From Pseudohoeflea sp964511625 (lineage in GTDB: Bacteria; Pseudomonadota; Alphaproteobacteria; Rhizobiales; Rhizobiaceae), in contig CAZEJG010000008.1 of assembly GCA_964511625.1 (NCBI GenBank), forward strand, positions 62,001-126,000: a DNA stretch of 64,000 nt. The letters are read 5' to 3'. This document shows positions 42,391 through 51,834 of the stretch, one piece after another. The translations under genes and the position numbers were made by a program. Each line of letters starts with the position of its first letter. Position 1 is the first letter of the stretch. The notes beneath the pieces are model-generated. The model saw nothing but the letters and a program-made list of their open reading frames with translations. It made no database searches and had not been told where the DNA came from.

Positions 42391-45303
42391 TCAGGCGACG
42401 GGCGCCACGCCCAGTTCACGCAGCGCCGCGGCATCGCGGGCGGAAACGTCCGGATAGGCGGGATCCGAACCGACATCGTCGGTGATCCGCCAGGAGCGCG
42501 CGCATTTGCGGCCCTGCGCCTCGGCCGGAACGACGGCGACATTCGCCACGTCGTCGAGCCGGAAGGCATCCGCCGGGCCTTCGCCCTGTTCGATGACGAT
42601 GCCCGAGGTGATGCAGACTTCGGAGAAATCCGTGCCTTCGACGGCGGCGACCAGTTCGGGATCATTGATATAGACGATCGGAGCCGCCTCGAGCGACGAA
42701 CCGATGCGTTTTTCGCGGCGTTCGACCTCGAGCGCGCCCGTCACCACGTAGCGCACGTCGCGGATCTTCTGCCATTTCGCATCGAGTTCCGGCGCCAGCC
42801 ATTCGGCAGGAATGTCCGGGAACTGCTGGAGATGCACCGAATCGCCGTCCGGGTTCCGCAACAACCAGGCTTCTTCCATCGTGAAGACCAGCATCGGTGC
42901 AAACCAGGTGACCAGGCAATCGAACAGCTTGCGGATCACGAAGAGGGCGGCCTTGCGGCGCGTCGAGGACGGCGCATCGCAATAGAGCGCATCCTTGCGG
43001 ATATCGAAATAGAAGGCCGACAATTCGATGTTGGCGAAGTCGGTCAGCGCGCGCACGACCCGCTTGAAATCGAATTCGTCGTAGCCCGCGCGCACGACCC
43101 GGTCGAGCTCGGCCAGCCGGTGCAGCATCAGGCGCTCCAGCTCCGGCATATCCGCCAGCGCGACGTCTTCGCCGGTATCGTGGGCGAGCGTTCCCAGCAT
43201 CCAGCGGATCGTGTTGCGGATCTTGCGATAGCTGTCGATATTGGTCTGGATGATCGTCTTGCCGAGACGCTGGTCTTCCCAATAATCGGTGTTCATCACC
43301 CACAGGCGCAGGATATCGGCGCCCGACTGGGCCATGACGTCCTGGGGGAAGACCTGGTTTCCGAGCGACTTCGACATCTTGCGGCCGTCCTCGGCCATGG
43401 TGAAGCCATGGGTGATGACGGCATCGTAGGGCGCGCGCCCACGGGTGGCGCAGCTTTCCAAGAGCGAGGAATGGAACCAGCCGCGGTGCTGGTCGGAGCC
43501 TTCGAGATAGACGTCGGCCGGCCATTTCAGGTCCGGGCGGTCTTCCAGCACGAAGGAGTGGGTGGAGCCTGAATCGAACCAGACGTCGAGAATGTCGGTG
43601 ACCTGCTTCCAGGGTTCGCCCGCGCGGGCACCGAGGAACCGCTCCCGCGCGCCTTCGGCAAACCAGGCATCCGCCCCTTCGGCCTCGAAGGCTTCGAGGA
43701 TGCGGGCGTTGACCTCCTCGTCGACGAGAACCTTGCCGTCCTCGTCGGCGAAGACGCAGATCGGAACGCCCCAGGCGCGCTGGCGCGAGAGCACCCAGTC
43801 CGGGCGGCTCTCGATCATGGCGCGCAGGCGGCGCTGACCGGCAGCCGGCACAAAGCGGGTGTCGTCGATCGCCTTGAGGGCGCGCGAACGCAGCGTGGTG
43901 TCGTCGCCGAGGTCCTTGTCCATGTAGACGAACCACTGCGGCGTGTTGCGGAAGATGACCGGCTTCTTGGAACGCCAGGAATGCGGATAGGTGTGCTTGA
44001 GGCGACCACGGGCAAACAAGTTGTTCGCCGCGATCAGCGCCTCGATCACAGCCTTGTTGGCGTCGCCCTTCTTGCCCTTGTCGTCGATCACGCGGGCAGC
44101 ACCGCCCTCGCGGTCCGGACCGAAGCCGGGCGCGTCCTTGGTGTAGAAGCCGCCATCATCAACGGTGAACGGGATGGCCGAGGAGATGCCGCGCGCCTCG
44201 AGCGCTCGGGCATTGTCCATCCAGGCCTCGAAGTCTTCCGCGCCGTGTCCTGGTGCGGTGTGCACGAAGCCGGTACCCGCATCGTCGGTCACGTGATCAC
44301 CAGCGAGAAGCGGAACCGTGAACTCGTAGCCGCCGCCGAAACCCTTGAGCGGGTGGGCGCAGGTGATTGCGCCGAGCACGTCAGCCGGCACGTCCTGCAG
44401 ACGATTGAACTGCAGCTTGGCCTTGGCGAAGCTTTCTTCAGCCAGCGCATCGGCAAAGACCAGCTTCTCGCCGGTCTGCGGACCGAAATCGTTTTCGGCG
44501 GCGGTCACTTCATAAAGGCCATAGGAGATGCGCGGCGAATAGGCGATGGCGCGGTTGCCGGGAATAGTCCAGGGCGTTGTGGTCCAGATGACGACCGAGG
44601 CATCGGCGAGCTCATCGGAGCCTTTCGACACCGGGAACTTCACCCAGATCGTGTCGCTCTCGTAGTCCTGATACTCGACTTCCGCTTCGGCAAGCGCAGT
44701 GCGCTCGACGACCGACCACATGACGGGCTTCGAGCCGCGATAGAGCTGGCCGGTCTTGGCGATCTTCAGAAGTTCGCCGGCGATGCGGGCCTCGGCGTGG
44801 AAGTTCATCGTGGTGTAGGGCTTTTCGAAGTCGCCCTCGATGCCCAGACGCTTGAACTCGCCGGTCTGCACGTCGATCCAGTGCTGGGCGAACTCCCGGC
44901 ATTCCTTGCGGAACTCGTTGATCGGCACCTCGTCCTTGTTCTTGCCCTTGGCGCGATAGGCTTCCTCGATCTTCCACTCGATCGGCAGGCCGTGGCAGTC
45001 CCAGCCGGGCACGTAGTTGGAGTCGTAGCCGCGCATCTGGAACGAGCGGGTGATGACGTCCTTGAGGATCTTGTTGAGCGCGTGGCCGATATGGATGTTG
45101 CCGTTGGCATAGGGGGGGCCGTCGTGAAGGACATATTTCGGCCGGCCGGCGGCAGAGGCGCGCAGCTTCTTGTAGAGATCCATCTGCTGCCAGCGCTCGA
45201 CGAGTTCGGGCTCCTTCTTGGGAAGGCCGGCGCGCATCGGGAATTCGGTCTGCGGCAGATAGAGAGTCGTCGAATAATCGATCTTGTCGGTGGTATCGGT
45301 CAT
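42391..45303 (-). CDS. ileS: Isoleucyl-tRNA synthetase
   Basis: 970 residues, class Ia synthetase that charges tRNA-Ile and edits valine. HIGH motif as GNIHIGHALNKIL (about 70-82) and KMSKS as GRKMSKSLGN (about 640). The CP1 editing domain lies between, and the anticodon-binding domain after. At the C-terminus, where many IleS have a zinc ribbon with two CxxC pairs, this protein has KCARSWRITDDVGSDP and then no second cysteine pair, so zinc binding has probably been lost. ATG 45303 (MTDTTDKIDYSTTLYLPQTEFPMR) is well placed for the family. The ribF gene lies 280 bp upstream on the same strand. Confidence 0.97.
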   Translation of the reverse strand: MTDTTDKIDYSTTLYLPQTEFPMRAGLPKKEPELVERWQQMDLYKKLRASAAGRPKYVLHDGPPYANGNIHIGHALNKILKDVITRSFQMRGYDSNYVPGWDCHGLPIEWKIEEAYRAKGKNKDEVPINEFRKECREFAQHWIDVQTGEFKRLGIEGDFEKPYTTMNFHAEARIAGELLKIAKTGQLYRGSKPVMWSVVERTALAEAEVEYQDYESDTIWVKFPVSKGSDELADASVVIWTTTPWTIPGNRAIAYSPRISYGLYEVTAAENDFGPQTGEKLVFADALAEESFAKAKLQFNRLQDVPADVLGAITCAHPLKGFGGGYEFTVPLLAGDHVTDDAGTGFVHTAPGHGAEDFEAWMDNARALEARGISSAIPFTVDDGGFYTKDAPGFGPDREGGAARVIDDKGKKGDANKAVIEALIAANNLFARGRLKHTYPHSWRSKKPVIFRNTPQWFVYMDKDLGDDTTLRSRALKAIDDTRFVPAAGQRRLRAMIESRPDWVLSRQRAWGVPICVFADEDGKVLVDEEVNARILEAFEAEGADAWFAEGARERFLGARAGEPWKQVTDILDVWFDSGSTHSFVLEDRPDLKWPADVYLEGSDQHRGWFHSSLLESCATRGRAPYDAVITHGFTMAEDGRKMSKSLGNQVFPQDVMAQSGADILRLWVMNTDYWEDQRLGKTIIQTNIDSYRKIRNTIRWMLGTLAHDTGEDVALADMPELERLMLHRLAELDRVVRAGYDEFDFKRVVRALTDFANIELSAFYFDIRKDALYCDAPSSTRRKAALFVIRKLFDCLVTWFAPMLVFTMEEAWLLRNPDGDSVHLQQFPDIPAEWLAPELDAKWQKIRDVRYVVTGALEVERREKRIGSSLEAAPIVYINDPELVAAVEGTDFSEVCITSGIVIEQGEGPADAFRLDDVANVAVVPAEAQGRKCARSWRITDDVGSDPAYPDVSARDAAALRELGVAPVA

Positions 45304-45583
45304 GACATCAGTCTTTCAGGCATCAGGCTCGGGCGAGCCGAAGCGCGTCTTTCGCGCGTAATCGAATTGCGGGGTGGTGAAACGGCAAAGGCCAAAAGCC
45401 CGGCCTCCCTGCCCTGCTCAAAGGGCGCGGAAGACCGGGACCATAATTCGTATCGCGCCGCCCGAAACCGGAGCCGGGCATATCGAAAGGTCAGCGGTCC
45501 GCATGGGCGCGGTTCATAACGTGTTTGTGCGCGCATGAAAAGCGGTTGTGAGAGGCGATGCGGGGCGTTTGTCGACGGCCGGC
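45304..45583. other. 280-bp gap between ribF and ileS
   Basis: No gene is supported. It should hold the ileS promoter and leader (read leftward) and the 3' end of ribF. Several GC-rich inverted stretches are present (for example near 45398-45440 and 45465-45500), but none resembles a known riboswitch or T-box leader. A short direct run of purine-rich sequence precedes the ileS ATG. Confidence 0.4.
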
Positions 45584-46570
45584 CTAAAAAGCCATCCTGC
45601 GGTCAATATCAGACAACGGCCGGACATCGGACAGAAGCGCTCTCGCCTCGGATTCATCGGTCTTCATCTGCGTTACCAGAGCATCGAGCCCGTCGAATTT
45701 CTCCTCGGCGCGAAGAAAGCCGAAGAGCGAGACATCGCAGGTCTCGCCGTAGAGATCGGGAGAGGCGTCGAAGACATAGGTTTCGAGCAGAAGCGGGGCA
45801 TCCGGCTCCTCCACCGTCGGACGGCGTCCGAAACTCGCCACCCCGTCATGCAGCGTCCCGTCGGCGCGGCGCAGGCGGACGGCGTAGATGCCGGGCGCCA
45901 GACCGGTTTCCGGCGGCACCGGCATGTTGGCTGTGGGATAACCAAGCGTGCGCCCCAGCTTCTTGCCGTGAACGACCTCGGCGGAAATCGTGTAGCGGTA
46001 GCCCAGCAGGCCGGCGGCCTGGGACACGTCGCCCTGTGACAGCAGTTTGCGGATGCGCGAGGACGAGATCACTTCGCCGCCCTCGTCCTCGAAATCCGCG
46101 GCGATCGTGAGACCGAAACCGAGCCGGAACCCGTAGTCGCGCAGCATGGCGGCGTCGCCCTTGCGGCCCTGGCCGAAATGGAAGTCGCCGCCGGTGACGA
46201 CGTGATCGGCGCCGAGCGCCCGGACGAGAACGTCGCCGATGAAATCCTCGGCGGCAATGGCGGCATAGTCGCGGCTGAACTGCTGCTCGAAGACGGCCGT
46301 CACCCCGACCATGCCCAGAAGACGCGCCTTGAGCGGTGCCGGCGTCAACCGGTAGACCGGCTCATCGGGCCTGAAGACCGTTCGCGGATGCGGCTCGAAG
46401 GTGAGCACATGAAGCTGTGTGTCGCGTTCGGCGGCGATCCCGAGAGCCTGGCCGAGAACGGCCTGGTGGCCGCGATGGACACCGTCGAAATTTCCGATGG
46501 CGACGACGCCGCCGCGCAGTGTGTCGGCAAGACCGCCCAGATCATGAATGCGTTCGGCCACGGCGTGCAC
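45584..46570 (-). CDS. ribF: Bifunctional riboflavin kinase / FAD synthetase
   Basis: 328 residues. The N-terminal FAD synthetase (nucleotidyltransferase) domain has GNFDGVHRGHQAVL, TFEPHPR, VTGGDFHFGQGR and ISSSRIRKLLSQGDV. The C-terminal riboflavin kinase domain has GRTLGYPTANMPVP, GIYAVRLRRADG, GVASFGRRPTV and LLETYVFD. It makes FMN and then FAD. The start is GTG 46570 with GGGA six bases upstream, and it follows the HAD gene by 6 bp, indicating an operon with it. No FMN riboswitch was seen. Confidence 0.96.
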   Translation of the reverse strand: MHAVAERIHDLGGLADTLRGGVVAIGNFDGVHRGHQAVLGQALGIAAERDTQLHVLTFEPHPRTVFRPDEPVYRLTPAPLKARLLGMVGVTAVFEQQFSRDYAAIAAEDFIGDVLVRALGADHVVTGGDFHFGQGRKGDAAMLRDYGFRLGFGLTIAADFEDEGGEVISSSRIRKLLSQGDVSQAAGLLGYRYTISAEVVHGKKLGRTLGYPTANMPVPPETGLAPGIYAVRLRRADGTLHDGVASFGRRPTVEEPDAPLLLETYVFDASPDLYGETCDVSLFGFLRAEEKFDGLDALVTQMKTDESEARALLSDVRPLSDIDRRMAF

Positions 46571-46576
46571 GTCCCG

Positions 46577-47437
46577 TCAGCTCAGCCAGTGAGCCCAGTG
46601 AGAGGGCGTCGTCTTCTCGCGCTCGAAGAACTGCGCGAGCCGGCTCTCGTCGACCCTCTTTCCCTCATAATACTCCGCCGCATGGATGCCGCGGGCAATG
46701 AAGAGGACATCGAGTTCCGCCGCTACGGCGCCGCGAATATCGGTGGAAATCCCGTCGCCGATGGCGAGCACGCGGTCGGACGGTGTCTCGCCGCGCAGTT
46801 TGACGACACGGTTCAGCGCCTCGGCATAGATGTGGGCATGCGGCTTGCCGGCGATCCGCGTCCGGCCGCCGAGCTTCTCATAGGCAGTGGCGAGCGCGCC
46901 GGCGCAGTAGATCATCCGGTCGCCCCGCTCCACCACCTGGTCCGGGTTGGCACAGATGAACGGCAGGTCGCGGGCCGCCAGGCGGCTGAGCTGATCGTGA
47001 TACTCGTCGGGCGTTTCCGCCTCGTCGTCAAAAAGCCCGGTGCAGAGTATGGCCTCGGCCTCCTCCTCTCCGACGAGTTCGACGTCGAGACCATCGACGA
47101 GAAGCGAGTCACGTTCGGGGCCGATGAAGAAGAGCTTCTGCGGTCCGTCCACCACCAGACGACGGGTGACGTCACCCGAGGTGACGATGTCGTCCCAGGC
47201 GTCTTCGGCGACGCCGATGACGCCGAACTGGCTGATCACGCCTTCGGCGGGACGCGGGGAATTGGTGATGAGAACGACTGTCTTGCCGGCCTCGCGCCAT
47301 GCCTGCAAAGCCTGCACCGCAAGGGGGAACGGGCTGATGCCGTTGTGCACGACGCCCCAGACATCACACAGAACGGCGTCGTAACTCGCGGCGACCTCGT
47401 TCAGCCGGTCGATTTTCACAGGCGTTTCAGCGGGCAT
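46577..47437 (-). CDS. HAD-IIA family hydrolase (TIGR01459 type)
   Basis: 286 residues. HAD motif I is seen as VLCDVWGVVHNG, motif II as VVLITNSPRP, motif III Lys in RIAGKPHAHIYAEAL, and motif IV as LAIGDGISTDIRGA. It has the class IIA cap of NagD-like phosphatases. In motif I the second Asp is replaced (DVWG), as is usual for this alphaproteobacterial subgroup; the exact phosphatase substrate is unknown. It is upstream of and 6 bp from ribF, and divergent from groES by 228 bp, a neighbourhood I recall from Rhizobiaceae. Confidence 0.9.
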   Translation of the reverse strand: MPAETPVKIDRLNEVAASYDAVLCDVWGVVHNGISPFPLAVQALQAWREAGKTVVLITNSPRPAEGVISQFGVIGVAEDAWDDIVTSGDVTRRLVVDGPQKLFFIGPERDSLLVDGLDVELVGEEEAEAILCTGLFDDEAETPDEYHDQLSRLAARDLPFICANPDQVVERGDRMIYCAGALATAYEKLGGRTRIAGKPHAHIYAEALNRVVKLRGETPSDRVLAIGDGISTDIRGAVAAELDVLFIARGIHAAEYYEGKRVDESRLAQFFEREKTTPSHWAHWLS

Positions 47438-47547
47438 GGATATCCTCTCGTCTCAATGGCATGTCGCCCAGCTTGAGCCCGAAAACAAGCCCCGCCCGAA
47501 AAAAGCGCGGCCGGGCACGTCGCATGATAGAATTCCTCCCATTGCTT

Positions 47548-47576
47548 CTTGACTCAAATTTCGCGGATGCCTATCT
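47548..47576 (+). promoter_or_regulatory. Heat-shock (sigma-32/RpoH) promoter of groESL
   Basis: CTTGAC at 47548-47553 and CCTATCT at 47570-47576 match the alphaproteobacterial sigma-32 pattern (CTTG then CYTATNT) with a spacing of about 17 bp. It ends 8 bp before the CIRCE element and 90 bp before the groES ATG. Confidence 0.8.
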
Positions 47577-47584
47577 CGACGCTG

Positions 47585-47611
47585 TTAGCACTCCACCGAA
47601 AGGAGTGCTAA
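47585..47611 (+). promoter_or_regulatory. CIRCE element (HrcA operator)
   Basis: TTAGCACTC, nine bases, GAGTGCTAA is an exact match to the CIRCE consensus bound by the HrcA repressor. It lies just downstream of the sigma-32-like promoter and 54 bp before groES, so groESL is doubly controlled by HrcA repression and RpoH activation. hrcA is not in this window. Confidence 0.97.
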
Positions 47612-47665
47612 CTCAGTTTCAGGGTCGAAACGCCCTTTCATGTCATTCGATCAAGGGAAAAGACA

Positions 47666-47959
47666 ATGACAATCAACTTCCGTCCGCTGCATGACCGTGT
47701 GGTCGTCCGCCGCGTCGAATCCGAAGCCAAGACCGCCGGGGGCATCATCATTCCGGATACCGCCAAGGAAAAGCCGCAGGAAGGCGAAGTCGTCGCCGTC
47801 GGCTCCGGCGCCCGCGATGAATCCGGCAAGGTCGTCGAACTCGACGTCAAGGCCGGCGACCGCGTGCTTTTCGGTAAATGGTCCGGCACCGAAGTCAAGC
47901 TCAATGGTGAGGATCTCCTGATCATGAAGGAATCCGACATCATGGGCATCGTCGGCTGA
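47666..47959 (+). CDS. groES: Co-chaperonin GroES
   Basis: 97 residues, the normal length of the 10-kDa cap of the GroEL chamber. Features: N-terminal NFRPLHDRVVVRRVESEAKTAGGIIIPD with the mobile loop that contacts GroEL, DRVLFGKWSGTEVKLNGEDLLIMKESDIMGIV at the end. ATG 47666 follows AAGGGAAAAGAC. It is the first gene of groESL behind the RpoH promoter and CIRCE; groEL follows after 56 bp. Confidence 0.98.
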   Translation: MTINFRPLHDRVVVRRVESEAKTAGGIIIPDTAKEKPQEGEVVAVGSGARDESGKVVELDVKAGDRVLFGKWSGTEVKLNGEDLLIMKESDIMGIVG

Positions 47960-48015
47960 TCATTCCCACCGAACTCAACTGATCATTAAGGGCACATAGC
48001 CCGGGAGAAACAGAT

Positions 48016-49656
<1,641 letters not shown>

Positions 49657-49683
49657 GAAGTCCCGGTCCAGACCAGACAGAAA

Positions 49684-49710
49684 GGGCGACCTCCGGGTCG
49701 CCCTTTTTTT
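49684..49710 (+). terminator. Rho-independent terminator of groESL
   Basis: Stem GGGCGACC / GGTCGCCC with a TCCG loop followed by seven T residues, 27 bp after the groEL stop. Confidence 0.95.
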
Positions 49711-50110
49711 GTGCCAATGTCACGCATTCCAGCCCGTCCTGGGTTGCGAAAGCGCGTTTCCAAACGGCGGCAGCCAGTATTCCGCACCCTCCCGGCAGCA
49801 TGTCCCCAGCCACAACCATGACGAGGATCAAAGCATCTGGACAATCACCTTGGAAATTGTCATGGTCGGCAAGAACGTTCAAATTTACATAAAATTTTAC
49901 GGAAAGTACCTGACAGATGCACTCGCAGACGCTAGGTGCTCTTCTTAAAGTAGAATCGGCACATGACGGTCGGCGCGGCAGGAACGAAAGTCGCGCTTAC
50001 CACAAGGACCGGTTCATACGATAACAAACGCAGCCGGGGGGAAGCGGGACGGAAACGTCCCTGAGTTTTCTTGCCCTCGCCCGAAACTGGCAAGATAAAG
50101 CGGAGTACAC
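49711..50110. other. 400-bp intergenic stretch after groEL, with a GNRA-loop hairpin
   Basis: No gene is supported on either strand. The part 49855-49920 is A/T-rich for this genome and may be a promoter. At 50046-50061 lies GGGACG-GAAA-CGTCCC, a 6-bp stem capped by a GAAA (GNRA) tetraloop, followed by TGAGTTTTCTT. It is 50 bp before the next gene and could be a leader hairpin or the end of a small RNA. Confidence 0.45.
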
Positions 50111-50551
50111 TTGTTCAAGCTGTTCAGATCCGAGTTCTTGACCGGTCCGAATATTGCCGCCTCCGCGTCTCCGGATTCCGATTGCGACGTTCTCACTCAT
50201 TACATGCTGACGGAGCGGTGGTCCCTCGAACTGGCGACCGGTATCTTCGATCTAGGGCCCGTTGCACGCGCGCGCCATTCCCTCGCGGAGGACGAGCGCT
50301 GCGGTCTTCTGACGCTCTTGCGCCGCTATCCGATCCAGGACCAGCCGCGGGTGATGGAACTGTTCGAGGCTGCCTCGACGTCTCCCGCGGCCTTCTGCTT
50401 CTCCACCATGTCGCTCCACCCCGATCAGGGCGAACAACCGATCACCTGCGTGGGAGAAACCGCGCGCTTCGGCAAGGATGGTGACGGGCTCATTTCCGGA
50501 ATCTTCGTCTTCCCGCGTGTGACCGCAAGCCTTCGCGCAATGTCCCATTAG
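50111..50551 (+). CDS. Hypothetical protein, single PAS-like domain
   Basis: 146 residues starting at TTG 50111 (TTGTTCAAGCTG), preceded by GCGGAG at 5-base spacing. There is no signal peptide or membrane segment. After a variable N-terminus, the block WSLELATGIFDLGPVARARHSL, ERCGLLTLLRRYPIQD, RVMELFEAASTSPAAFCFST and GLISGIFVFPRV has the alternating pattern of a PAS-type sensory fold that stands alone without output domain. This similarity is by eye and not certain. Codon use resembles the genome. It is flanked by the groESL terminator region and by doxX. Confidence 0.72.
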   Translation: MFKLFRSEFLTGPNIAASASPDSDCDVLTHYMLTERWSLELATGIFDLGPVARARHSLAEDERCGLLTLLRRYPIQDQPRVMELFEAASTSPAAFCFSTMSLHPDQGEQPITCVGETARFGKDGDGLISGIFVFPRVTASLRAMSH

Positions 50552-50571
50552 GTCCGCAAGCGCCGGACTGT

Positions 50572-50594
50572 GAACAATCTGTCCAGAATTGTTC
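50572..50594. promoter_or_regulatory. Inverted repeat upstream of doxX, candidate operator
   Basis: GAACAAT, nine bases, ATTGTTC is a perfect 7-bp dyad, 60 bp before the DoxX ATG and 20 bp after the previous stop codon. The dyad half-length and position suit a MarR- or HxlR-type operator or a short terminator-like hairpin; there is no T run, so an operator is favoured. Confidence 0.5.
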
Positions 50595-50653
50595 GACTTT
50601 CATGACAACGCCCGCTCCAGTAGAAGCACTCCATAAACAACTGGAGAGCTTAC

Positions 50654-51034
50654 ATGTCCAATTCCGTCCACATCCTGCTCGGCCGTATCCTGCTGAGCAT
50701 CATGTTCATCATTTCCGGCTGGGGCAAGCTGATGGCGCCTGCAGGCACCGCAGGCTACTTCGCGAGCGTCGGCCTGCCGCTGCCGCAAGTCACCGTCTGG
50801 GTGGTCATCGCCATCGAGCTGCTCGGCGGCCTCGCCATCCTCCTCGGCTTCAAGACCCGCTATGTCGCCTATCTGCTGGCAGCCTTCACCTTTGCCGCGG
50901 CTTTCATCGGCCACTACAACCCGGCAGACCAGATGCAGATGATCATGTTCATGAAAAACCTGGCCATCACCGGCGGCTTCCTGCTGCTCGCCGTTACCGG
51001 CGCCGGCTCGATCTCGATCGACGGCCGCCGTTAA
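50654..51034 (+). CDS. DoxX family membrane protein
   Basis: 126 residues with four predicted transmembrane helices: VHILLGRILLSIMFIISGWGKL, VTVWVVIAIELLGGLAILLG, YVAYLLAAFTFAAAFIG and NLAITGGFLLLAVTGAGS. The ISGWGKL and HYNPADQMQM patterns fit the DoxX/SURF4-like family, small quinone- or redox-linked inner-membrane proteins of poorly known function. ATG 50654 follows GGAGAGCTTAC. It ends 35 bp before a bidirectional terminator and converges on hisG. An inverted repeat at 50572 may control it. Confidence 0.93.
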   Translation: MSNSVHILLGRILLSIMFIISGWGKLMAPAGTAGYFASVGLPLPQVTVWVVIAIELLGGLAILLGFKTRYVAYLLAAFTFAAAFIGHYNPADQMQMIMFMKNLAITGGFLLLAVTGAGSISIDGRR

Positions 51035-51069
51035 GAATAAAGCCTGACCTCCTCCCAAGGCTCAGACGG

Positions 51070-51097
51070 AAAACCGCGCCGGTAACGGCGCGGTTTT
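51070..51097. terminator. Bidirectional terminator between doxX and hisG
   Basis: A 12-bp perfect stem AAAACCGCGCCG / CGGCGCGGTTTT with a GTAA loop; the plus strand continues CTGTTTTT. The A and T flanks make it work in both directions for the convergent doxX and hisS-hisZ-hisG units. Confidence 0.92.
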
Positions 51098-51129
51098 CTG
51101 TTTTTACGGGGTGACGTGTCGAGATCGTG

Positions 51130-51834
51130 TCAGGCGTCTTCGAGCGTGGCCCGCACCTTGCCGATCACCTCGGCGACAAGCGGATCGGCACCGTGTTCGG
51201 ACTTGCGGGCGCGAACGAGACAGGCCTCGGATTCGAGCATCACGCCATCGGAGAGGATGCGCAGGTGGTTGGCCCGCAGGGTTGATCCCGTGGAGGTGAT
51301 ATCGACGATGATATCGGCCGCACCCGATGCAGGCGCGCCCTCCGTGGCGCCGAGACTCTCGACGATACGGTAGAGCTGGATGCCGTGCCCGCGCGAAAAG
51401 AAGGTGCGGGTCAGACGGTGATATTTGGTGGCGATCGCAAGCCGGCGGCCGTGGCGGGCGCGGAAGTCCGCGGCCACGTCGCCGAGATCGGCCATCGTGG
51501 TCACGTCGAGCCAGATTTCCGGCACGGCGACCACCACCGAGGCATGGCCGAAACCGAGCCGCGCCTCGAACGAGACGGCGGCATCGGCATCGGGCAGCGA
51601 TTCTCGGACCAGATCCTCGCCGGTGATCCCGAAGTCGACCGCCCCCGCACCGAGTTCGCGGGCGATTTCGGAAGCGGAGAGAAAGGCGATCTCGATGTCT
51701 TCCCGGCCGTCGACGCGACCCCGATAGGAGCGGTCGTTGCCGGTCTGGACGATCGGCAGGCCGGCGCGGGAAAAGACCGCGAGCGCATCGTCCTTCATGC
51801 GACCCTTGGAGGGCACTGCGATGGTGATCGTCAT
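51130..51834 (-). CDS. hisG: ATP phosphoribosyltransferase catalytic subunit, short form
   Basis: 234 residues. This is the short HisG, lacking the C-terminal regulatory domain, which must pair with HisZ. It catalyses the first step of histidine synthesis (ATP + PRPP). Motifs: TIAVPSKGRMKDDALAVFSRAG at the start, DFGITGEDLV, and the PRPP loop DITSTGSTLRANHL. ATG 51834 overlaps the hisZ stop by 4 bp (ATGA). It is the last gene of hisS-hisZ-hisG and is followed by a bidirectional terminator. Confidence 0.96.
   Translation of the reverse strand: MTITIAVPSKGRMKDDALAVFSRAGLPIVQTGNDRSYRGRVDGREDIEIAFLSASEIARELGAGAVDFGITGEDLVRESLPDADAAVSFEARLGFGHASVVVAVPEIWLDVTTMADLGDVAADFRARHGRRLAIATKYHRLTRTFFSRGHGIQLYRIVESLGATEGAPASGAADIIVDITSTGSTLRANHLRILSDGVMLESEACLVRARKSEHGADPLVAEVIGKVRATLEDA

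Noticed and set aside
45304..45583. Possible T-box leader or riboswitch before ileS
   Set aside because: No T-box antiterminator (TGGN bulge) or known riboswitch core could be found, and T-box leaders are rare in this class.
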